From VRUE01 sp035605695 (GTDB lineage Bacteria; Actinomycetota; Thermoleophilia; Solirubrobacterales; 70-9): DNA of 64,000 nt. The stretch spans positions 1 to 64,000 of the forward strand of contig DATNGZ010000004.1 of the NCBI GenBank assembly GCA_035605695.1. The letters are read 5' to 3'. The position numbers were made by a program, and so were the translations under genes. Below are positions 9,919 to 18,099 of the stretch, piece by piece. Each line of letters opens with the position of its first letter. Position 1 is the first letter of the stretch. Under the pieces are notes generated by a model. That model had not been told where the DNA came from, did no database searches, and saw only the letters and a list, made by a program, of their open reading frames with translations.

Positions 9919-10635
9919 CTAGACCACCCCCCAGGTGCAGCCCAGGTGTGCACCGGTGAGCGAGAGTGTTCCGCTGCCGTGAAGGATTGCCCTACTGGCG
10001 CCATAGGATAGTTCGTCTAAGAGTAATTCCTGCAGTGCTTCTAATCCTGCGGTAATTGCCAATACTTTTTCATGAGCCTGTGTGACTTCGAACGCATATG
10101 ATTTTTTAACTTCTACAGCCAAGGGTATTGGGCAGCCTTTACCCGATTCATATTTAATTTCTGCGAGAAATGTGCTCGGGGGGTCTGGCTCGATTAAGAG
10201 ATATAAGACACCTTCATGGGTGATCACTAAAATCAAAGAAACAGCCGTTACGTCATGATTTGCGCCGCCATTGGAGATGATGCAGGGCAGGGGTTCTTTG
10301 GAAGTTAATTCGCCACTTGCATTGATCGGGAATACCTGACATTTTTCCCATAAGAAAGTCGCTAAAGCTTCGCCTTTTTCAGGGTTGGTCGGAAACCCTG
10401 ATGTCACCGAGAACGATATGCAGTGGATCTCGATTTTTAGTCCCGTTACTAAGATTTGGAATAACCCGCCGCTGCCCGTGACACCCGCATTTAACGTTGT
10501 CGAGCCTAAGACTAAAAATTTGCCTCTCGTTCCCGCTAAGTTTGCCGCCTGAGCCCCCACCGCAGTGAACGCCGCCAGTCCAAGCGCCGCCACCAGCGAC
10601 AGGCCGAGGACTCTGAATATCTGCTTGTTGTTCAT
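9919..10635 (-). CDS. AT-rich secreted protein, unknown function
   Basis: Predicted secreted protein of 238 residues. ATG 10635 is preferred because an AGAGGA ribosome site precedes it and it begins a signal peptide (MNNKQIFRVLGLSLVAALG...VGAQA). Mature part is beta-rich with Cys at LKIEIHCIS, WEKCQVF, LPCIIS, GKGCPIP and HLGCTW. The coding DNA (about 10000-10560) is clearly more AT-rich than its neighbours and uses A/T-ending codons, which suggests transfer or an unusual expression class. No domain recognised. It is convergent with the glycosidase gene (25 bp apart). Confidence 0.75.
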   Translation of the reverse strand: MNNKQIFRVLGLSLVAALGLAAFTAVGAQAANLAGTRGKFLVLGSTTLNAGVTGSGGLFQILVTGLKIEIHCISFSVTSGFPTNPEKGEALATFLWEKCQVFPINASGELTSKEPLPCIISNGGANHDVTAVSLILVITHEGVLYLLIEPDPPSTFLAEIKYESGKGCPIPLAVEVKKSYAFEVTQAHEKVLAITAGLEALQELLLDELSYGASRAILHGSGTLSLTGAHLGCTWGVV

Positions 10636-10800
10636 GCTGATCCTCTCTGACTCATGGTCGCGATCGTCAAGGCAGCCGGTACCCGCGCCGATGAGGATCT
10701 CATCCGCTGACCAAGCAGTCAAGTTTTACTAAGCAATAGCTCCAATCCAGCGCGCATGGATCTCGGCACCGCTTTTGAGGCCAGGCGCAAGAATGTCCCA

Positions 10801-11520
10801 ATGAAGGGTCCGCTCGCCAGCGTCGTCATCCCCGCCTACAACTCCGAGCACTACATCGACGAGGCGATCGAGAGCGTGCTCACCCAGACCTACTCGCCGC
10901 TCGAGTTGATCGTCGTCGATGACGGCTCGACGGATCGCACGGCCGAGCTAGCCGACAGCTACTCCGAGGCGACCGTGATCACCCAGGAGAACTCGGGGCC
11001 CTCCGCCGCCCGCAATCGCGGCGCCGCCGCCGCCCGCGGCGAGTTCCTCGCCTTTCACGACAGCGACGACGCGATGACGCCCGACAAGCTGGCGGTTCAG
11101 GTTGGCCACCTGCTTGACAACCCGAGCGCCGGTTGCGTCCTCGCCGAGCAGGAGCTACTGATCGAACCAGGCGCCGAGCTGCCCTTCTGGGCCGAGGGCT
11201 CGAAGGTGCCGACGATGATGCCGCCGCGACCGCCCGAGTTCGCGGACGAGCCCGACGTCCACCCGATGACGTTGGTCGTTCGCCGCGAGATCTTCGAGCG
11301 AGTCGGGCAGTTCAATGAGTCGATGCGCGCCGCCGAGGACTTCGACTGGATGCTGCGCGCCGCCGAGGACGGAGTCGAGATCGCCCGTCTCCCGAGGGTT
11401 CTACTACGGCGTCGTGTCCACCCCGAGAGCCTGACCCAGGATGCGGCCGCCGGCCGCGCCGGCCTCTTCCGGGCGTTCAAAGGGCGGATCGACCGGCACC
11501 GCGCCCGCGCCGACGGCTGA
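10801..11520 (+). CDS. GT2-family glycosyltransferase
   Basis: GT-A-fold inverting glycosyltransferase. It opens with LASVVIPAYNSEHYIDEAIESVL, then VVDDGSTDRT (nucleotide-sugar binding) and a DxD-like FHDSDDAMTPDK, all in normal spacing. ATG 10801 is chosen because the conserved fold starts six residues later; an in-frame ATG at 10756 would add 15 residues of no clear value, and neither start has a strong ribosome site. The 3' end overlaps the convergent nucleotidyltransferase by 44 bp. It may modify the product of the adjacent minus-strand cassette, but that is only inferred from position. Confidence 0.85.
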   Translation: MKGPLASVVIPAYNSEHYIDEAIESVLTQTYSPLELIVVDDGSTDRTAELADSYSEATVITQENSGPSAARNRGAAAARGEFLAFHDSDDAMTPDKLAVQVGHLLDNPSAGCVLAEQELLIEPGAELPFWAEGSKVPTMMPPRPPEFADEPDVHPMTLVVRREIFERVGQFNESMRAAEDFDWMLRAAEDGVEIARLPRVLLRRRVHPESLTQDAAAGRAGLFRAFKGRIDRHRARADG

Positions 11521-12601
11521 ACGCCCGACCGGCGTGCAGCGACAGCTGCCAGGCGCTGTCCAGTCCCCAGAAGCGTCGAGCGAAGGAAGGGAAGCCGGTC
11601 GGCCTGGGGGCTCCCGTATCGAGATCGCGCAGGCGCCGGTAGCGGTCCCAGGCCATGCGCAGAGTCCGCAGCGGTCCGTCCGGCCGACAGGCCGCGCGAA
11701 AAGCAGCCCGCTCGTGGCGCGAAGCCGGTGCGGCGCGCAGGCGGTTGATGACGCTCGCCGGCACCGCGAGATCGAACTCATCGCGCAGATAGCCGAGGGC
11801 CGCGGCGGCGGCGGCCGTGAGCTGGCGCCGCTCGGCCTCCGAGACAAGCCGATCCCAGTCGAGGTCCTCACCGGCAGAGCGGATCACGGCTGCCGCGTCG
11901 GCGATCCATCGGAACGGGGGCAGCGGGCTCCAGGGCGTACCGTGGACACAGACCAGCAGCAGCTGGTCTGCAGAGCAGGGCGCGAGCGTCCGCGTCCCGG
12001 ACAGCTCCAGCGGCACCGCGCCGCCCCAGAGCGGCTCGTCGCGAGCCGGCTGCCAGAGGGCGAACCAGTGCAGGTCCACGTTGCCCCCGTCCGGCCCGTC
12101 GATGCCCATCGAGTGGTGAACTTCCGCCCAGGCTTCGGCGTCGGCCTTCTCGGGTCGCCAGCCGGCTGCCCGCATCACCTCGACCGCCTCGACCCTGCGC
12201 CCGATCGGAACAAGAACGTCGACGTCGTCCATCGGGCGAACGCCAGGGCTGTCGTAGGCGAGCAGCGAGAGCGAAGCGCCCTTCAGCACCATCGTCTCGA
12301 TCCCAGCCTCGCTCAAGGTGTCGATTGCTTCAGCGGCTCTCCTGAAGAGCATCTGGTTGTGGCTCCAGGAGCGGCGGTAGATCCCCTTCATCCTCCCCGC
12401 CACCTCCGGATCGAAGGCCTCGGCGCCGAGGTTGCGGTAGACAAGCGGCAAGAGCCGCATCGAGCCGTGGTCGATCTGGTCGAAGTCGACTCGGGCCCGC
12501 CAGCTCTCCCAGGCCACCCTTCCCTGCCGCGGCGGATTCAGCGCCGCCCGGAGGACAAGGGCCTGCTCGGGAGACGGCCGGTTGCCGAGCTCCGAGCTCA
12601 C
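11477..12601 (-). CDS. NTP_transf_5-type nucleotidyltransferase
   Basis: Nucleotidyltransferase-fold protein of 374 residues. The family signature is clear: METMVLKGASLSLLAYDSPGVRPMDDVDVLVP (about 98-130), where KG, the Tyr-x-x-x-G-x-R and the metal-binding DDVD are the conserved elements, followed by GGNVDLHWFALW. This family is found beside PqqD-like and HprK-like genes in RiPP (for example some lasso peptide) and surface-glycan loci. Its start overlaps the GT2 stop by 4 bp (ATGA), so it is the last gene of the cassette. The acceptor is unknown. Confidence 0.85.
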   Translation of the reverse strand: MSSELGNRPSPEQALVLRAALNPPRQGRVAWESWRARVDFDQIDHGSMRLLPLVYRNLGAEAFDPEVAGRMKGIYRRSWSHNQMLFRRAAEAIDTLSEAGIETMVLKGASLSLLAYDSPGVRPMDDVDVLVPIGRRVEAVEVMRAAGWRPEKADAEAWAEVHHSMGIDGPDGGNVDLHWFALWQPARDEPLWGGAVPLELSGTRTLAPCSADQLLLVCVHGTPWSPLPPFRWIADAAAVIRSAGEDLDWDRLVSEAERRQLTAAAAAALGYLRDEFDLAVPASVINRLRAAPASRHERAAFRAACRPDGPLRTLRMAWDRYRRLRDLDTGAPRPTGFPSFARRFWGLDSAWQLSLHAGRAFSRRRGRGAGRSAL

Positions 12602-13284
12602 CCGCTGGCCCGCCTGCGATCGAGCGACTGTTTGAGCAAGCGGGCGAACTCCGCCCGCTCTCCCCGGTTGCGAATCGAGTGGTTCTCGCCGTGCAGGCGC
12701 CGCAGCGTGACCGTCTGAGGCAGGATCGCCTGCTTCAGGTCAAGCTCGCGGGCACGTAGCAGGAAGGTCAGGCCGTCGCTGATCTTGGCCTCCTCGGACC
12801 AGGGGCCGACCGCCTCTATCGCCGAGCGCGCCGCCAGCATCGCGCCGATGTAGACGCCGGGCTGCGGATCGGGAGGAACGTGCAGGGCGGCGGCCTCCTC
12901 GGCGGCGAGATCTGGGCTGACGAACTGTCGCACGTAGCCGAACGCCAGCTGCAGATCCGGGTCGGCTTCAAAGGCGGCGAGCTGCAGGGCGGTCTTCGCC
13001 GGGTCCCAGAGATCGTCGGCATCAAGGAAGGCGATATGGCTGCCGCGCGCGACTCGAATCGCGGCGTTGCGGGCGGCGCCGATCCCCTCGCGGGGCTCGG
13101 AGACGATCTCGACCGCGGGACCGTAGCCGCGGGCGATCTCGGCGCTGCGGTCAGTCGAGCCGTTGTCGACGACGATCAGCTGCTCGCAGGGCCGAGTCTG
13201 ACCGAGGACGCTCTCGATCGCCTCCGCCAGGTAGGCCTCCCCGTTGCGGACGGGGATCGCCGCGGTGACGGCTGGCTCAGCCAA
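12598..13284 (-). CDS. GT2-family glycosyltransferase in PqqD/HprK cassette
   Basis: Short GT-A glycosyltransferase of 228 residues with TAAIPVRNGEAYLAEAIESVL, VVDNGSTDRSAEIA, and FLDADDLWDPAK as the DxD region. It overlaps the upstream HprK-like gene by 8 bp and the downstream nucleotidyltransferase by 4 bp, indicating tight co-translation. No membrane helix, so cytoplasmic. Being embedded between kinase and nucleotidyltransferase suggests that it acts on the same, unknown acceptor. Confidence 0.87.
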   Translation of the reverse strand: MAEPAVTAAIPVRNGEAYLAEAIESVLGQTRPCEQLIVVDNGSTDRSAEIARGYGPAVEIVSEPREGIGAARNAAIRVARGSHIAFLDADDLWDPAKTALQLAAFEADPDLQLAFGYVRQFVSPDLAAEEAAALHVPPDPQPGVYIGAMLAARSAIEAVGPWSEEAKISDGLTFLLRARELDLKQAILPQTVTLRRLHGENHSIRNRGERAEFARLLKQSLDRRRASG

Positions 13285-14380
13285 GCTCGCCCACCAAGCG
13301 GGCCACTGCCGCCGCGTTCGCGGCGGGATCGGGGCTCAGAGCCAACTCGTAGCTGGGAACCCGGCGGACCAGAGCGGCGAGCGCCGCAAGTGACGACGCA
13401 CCCTGAAAACTCGACTGCGCGATCGTGCTCGGGGCGACCGCGCGCAGCCCCTGCGCCGCGGAAATACTCCGCAGCGACGGCTCGATCCGACCATCAGAAG
13501 TCAGCGGGGGTAGGACGGGGGCTATCACGGCGCTGATCTCCAGCTGGCGCACCATTGCACCGGGGGCGACGGCGCGGATATCTACCAGCGCCTTGGCCGG
13601 GCCCTCCAGGGTTGACTCGAAGCCAGCCGCCTCGATCGCCTCGCTGCTGAGCCCGAGGCGCGCGGCGCTGTCCTCGGTCAGCTTCGCCGTGGACTGCATC
13701 GCGTGGGCGACCGGTGTCTGGCTGGTCTCGAGCAGGACGTAGTCGTCGGCGACGATCTCCATCTCAGCCAGGGCGCAAGCGAGTGCCAGGGTCGACTTGC
13801 CAGAGCCGCCGCGGCCAACCACGAGGACGCCGCGGCCGCCGCGGCCCACGGCGCCGGCGTGGGTCATCGAGCGGCCCCGCGCCGCCGTCAGCAGCTGCAG
13901 CGCATCGCGCAGCGGTGCCGCGCGCTCGCTCGGCGGGATTCGTCCGGCGTCGGGAAGATGGAAGATCGCCTCTCCGGCCGCCGGCTCGACGGCGGTCAGG
14001 GCGCCGCTCCCGGCCGCCGCGAGCACGCTGGCGCGCTCGGAGCGGAGCAGCACGACTGGGTTAGTGCCCGGTGGCGCCTCTGGGGATGGCCATACGTCCG
14101 GTGGCGCGTCGATGCCGGTCGAGGCGGTGTCGAAGAGCGAGATCGTCAGCTCAGGGACGCCCGGAGCCGTCGTCGCGAGGTGTTCGAAGGGCGGCAGCAA
14201 CGCCGCCCGCATTGACTCACCAGCACAGCGCAACCGCAAGCGCAGACCGGCGATCTTGAGATCTTGCTCGCCGGCGCCACCAACCACGTCGGCGGCCATC
14301 TCGAAGCGCCCGCACAGCTGTTCGAAGTACTCGCTGGCCAGATCGCCGCGCTTCCTCGCCGCGGCCTCCCGTTCCGGCAC
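13277..14380 (-). CDS. HprK-like serine kinase
   Basis: P-loop kinase related to the C-terminal domain of HPr kinase. Residues 171-220 carry SMTHAGAVG, Walker A GRGGSGKST (189-197) and the Walker-B-like EIVADDYVLLE, as in HprK-related proteins. HPr itself and a PTS are not in view, and the N-terminal 160 residues do not match the true HprK N-terminal domain, so it is unlikely to be a classical HPr kinase. Relatives phosphorylate lasso peptides or lie with PqqD-like proteins in biosynthetic loci. It starts 6 bp after the PqqD-like gene stops. Confidence 0.82.
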   Translation of the reverse strand: MPEREAAARKRGDLASEYFEQLCGRFEMAADVVGGAGEQDLKIAGLRLRLRCAGESMRAALLPPFEHLATTAPGVPELTISLFDTASTGIDAPPDVWPSPEAPPGTNPVVLLRSERASVLAAAGSGALTAVEPAAGEAIFHLPDAGRIPPSERAAPLRDALQLLTAARGRSMTHAGAVGRGGRGVLVVGRGGSGKSTLALACALAEMEIVADDYVLLETSQTPVAHAMQSTAKLTEDSAARLGLSSEAIEAAGFESTLEGPAKALVDIRAVAPGAMVRQLEISAVIAPVLPPLTSDGRIEPSLRSISAAQGLRAVAPSTIAQSSFQGASSLAALAALVRRVPSYELALSPDPAANAAAVARLVGELG

Positions 14381-14386
14381 CGGGGG

Positions 14387-14824
14387 TCAGGCCGCCGGCC
14401 GTGGCCAGCCGGTGGTGTCGACCTCGTGAATCGGGTCGAGCAGGAAGTAGTCCTTCATATCCGTGTAGCGCTCGAGCCGGGGCGGCTCGAAGGGGGCCTT
14501 GGCGCCGTTGCCGCCGCCTTCACTCGTGGTCGCCCGCTCGGGGGTCGCGCCCTCCGTCGTTACGACCAGACCGCTCTCCGCCAGCTTGCCGAGCAAGGCC
14601 GAGACCTCGCTTCGGAGCGTCCCGGCGTCGGCCTCGAACTTGACCGCCAGCGCCCCGCAGATCTCCGTCTCCGTGGCGCCCCCAGCCAGCAGGTCCCAGA
14701 TCGCCGGGGCGCTTCCCGCCAGGCTGTAGTAATTGCCGTTGCCGAGGTCGATCGCAATCACCTCGCCATCGACCGTCTCGTGAACCACGTTCTCGGCGTC
14801 GATGCGAAAGCGAGTCTCGCCCAC
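14387..14824 (-). CDS. PqqD-like peptide chaperone with precursor-like tail
   Basis: A 145-residue protein. Residues 1-92 form a PqqD/RRE fold (VHETVDGEVIAIDLGNGNYY, AIWDLLAGGATETEICGALA), the peptide-recognition module of RiPP pathways. A low-complexity linker (93-110) leads to a C-terminal tail, 111-145, with PFEPPRLERYTDMKDYF then DPIHEVDTTGW. The FxxPxLxxY pattern recalls leader peptides bound by RREs. The gene starts 5 bp after infA stops and heads the kinase/GT2/nucleotidyltransferase run. Whether the tail is itself a substrate is inference. Confidence 0.8.
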   Translation of the reverse strand: MGETRFRIDAENVVHETVDGEVIAIDLGNGNYYSLAGSAPAIWDLLAGGATETEICGALAVKFEADAGTLRSEVSALLGKLAESGLVVTTEGATPERATTSEGGGNGAKAPFEPPRLERYTDMKDYFLLDPIHEVDTTGWPRPAA

Positions 14825-14829
14825 GGCCG

Positions 14830-15048
14830 CTATTTGTAGCGATAGGTGATGCGACCGCGATCGAGGTCGTACGGCGAGAGCTCGATCTTCACCCGGTCGC
14901 CCGGGAGGATGCGGATGTAATGGCGGCGCATCTTGCCGGAGATATGGCCGAGCACATCGTGGCCGTTATCCAGTTTGACCCGGAACATCGTGTTGGGGAG
15001 GGCCTCGGTGATCTCGCCCTCCATCTCGATCTTCTCCTCTTTCGCCAT
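14830..15048 (-). CDS. infA: translation initiation factor IF-1
   Basis: IF-1 of 72 residues, an OB-fold protein that binds the ribosomal A site during initiation. The whole length matches the family: IEMEGEITEALPNTMFRV, GHDVLGHISGKMRRHYIRILPGDRVKIELSPYDL and the RGRITYRYK end. It lies outside the usual adk-map-infA-rpmJ setting and directly upstream of the PqqD-like gene with only 5 bp between, so the two are likely co-transcribed. It could be the only copy or a second copy; this cannot be told from the window. Confidence 0.96.
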   Translation of the reverse strand: MAKEEKIEMEGEITEALPNTMFRVKLDNGHDVLGHISGKMRRHYIRILPGDRVKIELSPYDLDRGRITYRYK

Positions 15049-15085
15049 GCGGCCCGGGAGCGTATCGGACCGCCCCTTCCCCGGC

Positions 15086-16507
15086 TCAGCGCTGTAGGCG
15101 GCGGGCGTGCTCGACCGCCCCGTCCCAGGTCGATACCTCGCCCGCGTACTGAGCCGCCTCCAGCTCCGCCAGCAGGGCGCCCAGCTCAGGGCCCTGGGGC
15201 ACTCCCAGCTCGATCGCGAGCTCGTCGCCGCGCACGAGCGGCCGCGGCGGGCCCTGGCGGCGCCAGTCGAGCGCCGCCGCCAGCATTTCGCGGGCGAGCG
15301 AGAGGTGCGCCTCGACCGCCTCCTCGCTGGCGAGCGGGCCGGAGCCTCGCGCCGAGAGCCGGTCGGCGATCGTCAGCAGGGTTACGTCGACACCGACGGG
15401 CTCCGTCGCCCGCAGGTACTCGTGGATCCGGCGCGGCGGCAACGGCGCCTCGCGGACCATGAAGCCGAGCCGCAGGTGGTGCAGGGTCAGGTCCTGGAGG
15501 TGGCGAGTCAGGGCGCGGCTTGCCCGCAGCCGACCGCAGAGGGCGCCGACGATCTCGGTGCCCTCCCGGTCATGGCCGAGGAAAGTGACGAAGCCGTCCC
15601 TTTCGGTCCGCGTCGCCGGCTTGCCGATGTCGTGCAGGAGGGCGCCGAAGCGCAGTGCCGTGGCACGGCTGATCTCGTCGGCGAGCGGCTCGGCGAGTAG
15701 AGATTCAATCTCCGCCGCACGGTCTCCGCCGAAACGATCCAGCTCGGCCTCGACCTCGAGCGTGCGCTCGAGCACGGCGATCGTGTGGCCGTAGACGTCG
15801 AGGTGGTGATTGGGACCCTGTTCGACCCCGCGCAGGGCCTCGAGCTCGGGCAGGACGACGGCGGTGAGACCGAGCTCGTCCAGCAAGCGCAGCCCGCGCA
15901 GCGGATCGGGGCCCCCGATCAGCTGGCGCAGCTCGACCAGCTGGCGCTCCCCCGCCGCCTCGGCCGCTCGCGCGGCTTCGGAGCGAGCGAGGACGACCGT
16001 CGCGGGATCGAGCTCCAGTCCCAGGCCCGCGGCAAGCCTGGCGGCCCGCAGCAGGCGCAGCGGATCGGCAGCGAGGCTGCGCTCGCCGACGACCCGCAGG
16101 ACGCGGCGGTCGAGATCGGCGAGGCCGCCATGGGGGTCGATCGGCTCCCCGCCGACGAGCGGCACGGCGATCGCGCCGATCGTGAAATCGCGCTCGGCCA
16201 GGTCCGCCTCGATCGTCTCGCCGCGCAACGCCGTCAGGTCGATCTGCCACGAACCGTCGGCGCCAACGGCGCGCCAGGTCGCGAACTCGGCCGAGAGCTC
16301 GAACGAGTGCCCCCTTCCCTCGCGAGCGATCGCCTTTGCCGCGGCCGCCGGATCGCCGGCGACGGCCAGGTCGAGATCCACCACCGCGCGTCCCAGGGCA
16401 GCATCGCGGACCGCGCCGCCGACGATCCAAGCTCCCTCCTCACCGCCAAGCGCCCGCCGCGCCAGGACAACCGGCGGCGCCGGGGCGAGGGCCTCCACGA
16501 CGCTCAT
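15086..16507 (-). CDS. CCA-adding enzyme / poly(A) polymerase-family with HD domain
   Basis: Class II nucleotidyltransferase of 473 residues that likely repairs or adds tRNA 3' CCA. N-terminal motif GGAVRDAALGRAVVDLDLAV supplies the metal-binding DxD; ERDFTIGAIAV and DPLRLLRAARLAA follow as in the family. An HD domain with LRFGALLHDIGKPATR and later metal-binding His residues occupies about 270-400. Its 3' neighbour overlap with alr is 4 bp. In many bacteria CCA and poly(A) addition are split between paralogues, so the exact activity is uncertain. Confidence 0.9.
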   Translation of the reverse strand: MSVVEALAPAPPVVLARRALGGEEGAWIVGGAVRDAALGRAVVDLDLAVAGDPAAAAKAIAREGRGHSFELSAEFATWRAVGADGSWQIDLTALRGETIEADLAERDFTIGAIAVPLVGGEPIDPHGGLADLDRRVLRVVGERSLAADPLRLLRAARLAAGLGLELDPATVVLARSEAARAAEAAGERQLVELRQLIGGPDPLRGLRLLDELGLTAVVLPELEALRGVEQGPNHHLDVYGHTIAVLERTLEVEAELDRFGGDRAAEIESLLAEPLADEISRATALRFGALLHDIGKPATRTERDGFVTFLGHDREGTEIVGALCGRLRASRALTRHLQDLTLHHLRLGFMVREAPLPPRRIHEYLRATEPVGVDVTLLTIADRLSARGSGPLASEEAVEAHLSLAREMLAAALDWRRQGPPRPLVRGDELAIELGVPQGPELGALLAELEAAQYAGEVSTWDGAVEHARRLQR

Positions 16508-17613
16508 ACCGCTTCCCGCGGCACCCTGGCAGAGATCCCGCAGGTGACCTCGTAGTTGATCGTGCCGATCCGTCCGGCGACCTCCTCGGCCCGAATCGTT
16601 CCCTCGCCCTGCGAGCCGATCAAGACCGCCTCGTCGCCGGGCTCGACCTCGGTCTCGGGACCGAGGTCGACGGTGATGTTGTCCATCGAGACGGTGCCGA
16701 CCAGCGGCCAGCGCCTGCCGCGAACCAGGACCTCGGCGTTGTTGGAGAGAGCCCGACGCACCCCGTCGCCATAGCCGAGCGGCAGAACACCGACCCAGGT
16801 ATCGGTCGGCGCGCGCCAGGTCTGGCCGTAGCCGGCGCTGTCGCCCGCCGCGAAGCGCTTGACGTCGGCGACGTAGGAGCGCAGCGACAGCGCCGGCGCG
16901 AGCCCGCGCTCCGCTGGGTCGCCCTGGAACGGGTCGAGACCGTAGATGGCGACGCCGCAGCGCGCCATGTCGAAGTGGGCCCGCCGGTCGCGAAAGACGG
17001 CGGCGCTGTTGGCGGCGTGGACGGTGATCCCGGGGAACTCGGACTTGAGCGCGCCCGCCAGCGCCGAGAAACGGTCGAGTTGCTCGCCGAAGAAGTCCGA
17101 ATCGGGTTCGTCGGCAGTGGCGAAGTGGGTCCAGACGCCCGCCAGGTCAAGCTGGGGATCCTCAGCGCAGGCGCGAGCGAGGGCGAGCACGGCGGCGGGG
17201 TCGCGGTTGCCGAGCCGACCCATGCCGCTGTCGTGCTTGACGTGAACACGGACGGGGCGGCCCTGGGCGCGGGCGCGGGCGCTGAGCAGCTGGCGGAAAT
17301 CGTCGTGCCAGACCGCGACCTCCGAGCCCGCCGCAAGCGCGTCCTCGAGGTCGTCGGGGGCGAGCGCCCCCATCGTCAGCAGCGGGATCTGCGGGAAGCG
17401 CCGGCCAATCTGCCCCGCCTCGGCGCCGGTGGCCACCGCCAGGCGGGTCGCGCCGCCGGCCAGGGCCGCCGAGGCGCAGTCATCGCCGCCATGGCCGTAG
17501 CCATCGGCCTTGACCACGGCGCAGAGCTCCGCCCCATCGCCCAGCTCGGAAACGAGCCGCGCGCAGTTGCGCTCGACGGCGCCAAGGTCGATTCGGGCGA
17601 GCGCCCGTGCCAT
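16504..17613 (-). CDS. alr: alanine racemase
   Basis: PLP enzyme interconverting L- and D-alanine for peptidoglycan. K35 in AVVKADGYGHG forms the PLP Schiff base and Y262 in GDSAGYGQTW is the second catalytic base; GTVSMDNITVDLG is the family's C-terminal motif. Length, 369 residues, is standard. It starts 4 bp after the CBS-domain gene stops and overlaps the CCA enzyme start by 4 bp, so it belongs to the nnr-CBS-alr-cca run. Confidence 0.97.
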   Translation of the reverse strand: MARALARIDLGAVERNCARLVSELGDGAELCAVVKADGYGHGGDDCASAALAGGATRLAVATGAEAGQIGRRFPQIPLLTMGALAPDDLEDALAAGSEVAVWHDDFRQLLSARARAQGRPVRVHVKHDSGMGRLGNRDPAAVLALARACAEDPQLDLAGVWTHFATADEPDSDFFGEQLDRFSALAGALKSEFPGITVHAANSAAVFRDRRAHFDMARCGVAIYGLDPFQGDPAERGLAPALSLRSYVADVKRFAAGDSAGYGQTWRAPTDTWVGVLPLGYGDGVRRALSNNAEVLVRGRRWPLVGTVSMDNITVDLGPETEVEPGDEAVLIGSQGEGTIRAEEVAGRIGTINYEVTCGISARVPREAV

Positions 17614-17617
17614 CGCG

Positions 17618-18082
17618 CTAGTGGTCGGCGACGAGCGCGGCCAGCGCGTCGGCCCGGGTCACCATGCCGGCGAGGCGACCCTCGCCGTCGAGGACCGGCA
17701 GGTGGTTGTGGTGCTTCTCGGCGATCGTCCTGGCGACGGACTCGGCGTCGTCGTCGCCGCGGACGGCGATCGGGTCCGCCGTCATCAGCTCCGAGACCTT
17801 GGTCGCGAACGCCTTGTTCAGCCGCTCCTCGAAGCCCTTCATCGAGCCGATGAAGACGACCCCGCCCATGATGTTGAGGTAGTGCGGCAGGTGCAGGTCG
17901 GCTTCCTCGTCACTGAGGATCAGGTCGGACTCGCTGACGATGCCGACCACCTTGCGTTCCGCGTCGATCACCGGAATTGCCCCCAAGTCGGTCTTCGCCA
18001 GCAGCTCGATCGCGGCGCGCGCGTCGGCGTCAGGGGAGACGGCGGGCACATCGGCATCCATGATTTCGGCGGCGGTCTTCAT
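17618..18082 (-). CDS. tandem CBS-domain protein
   Basis: Soluble protein of 154 residues made of two CBS motifs, about 8-65 (VSPDADARAAIELLAKTDLGAIPVIDAERKVVGIV) and 90-150 (DPIAVRGDDDAESVARTIAEKHHNHLPVLDGEGRLAGMV). Such pairs bind adenosine nucleotides and sense energy state, or form parts of larger regulators. No catalytic domain is attached. It sits between nnr and alr; partner unknown. Confidence 0.9.
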   Translation of the reverse strand: MKTAAEIMDADVPAVSPDADARAAIELLAKTDLGAIPVIDAERKVVGIVSESDLILSDEEADLHLPHYLNIMGGVVFIGSMKGFEERLNKAFATKVSELMTADPIAVRGDDDAESVARTIAEKHHNHLPVLDGEGRLAGMVTRADALAALVADH

Positions 18083-18099
18083 CGGCAGGCTGAGCGAGA

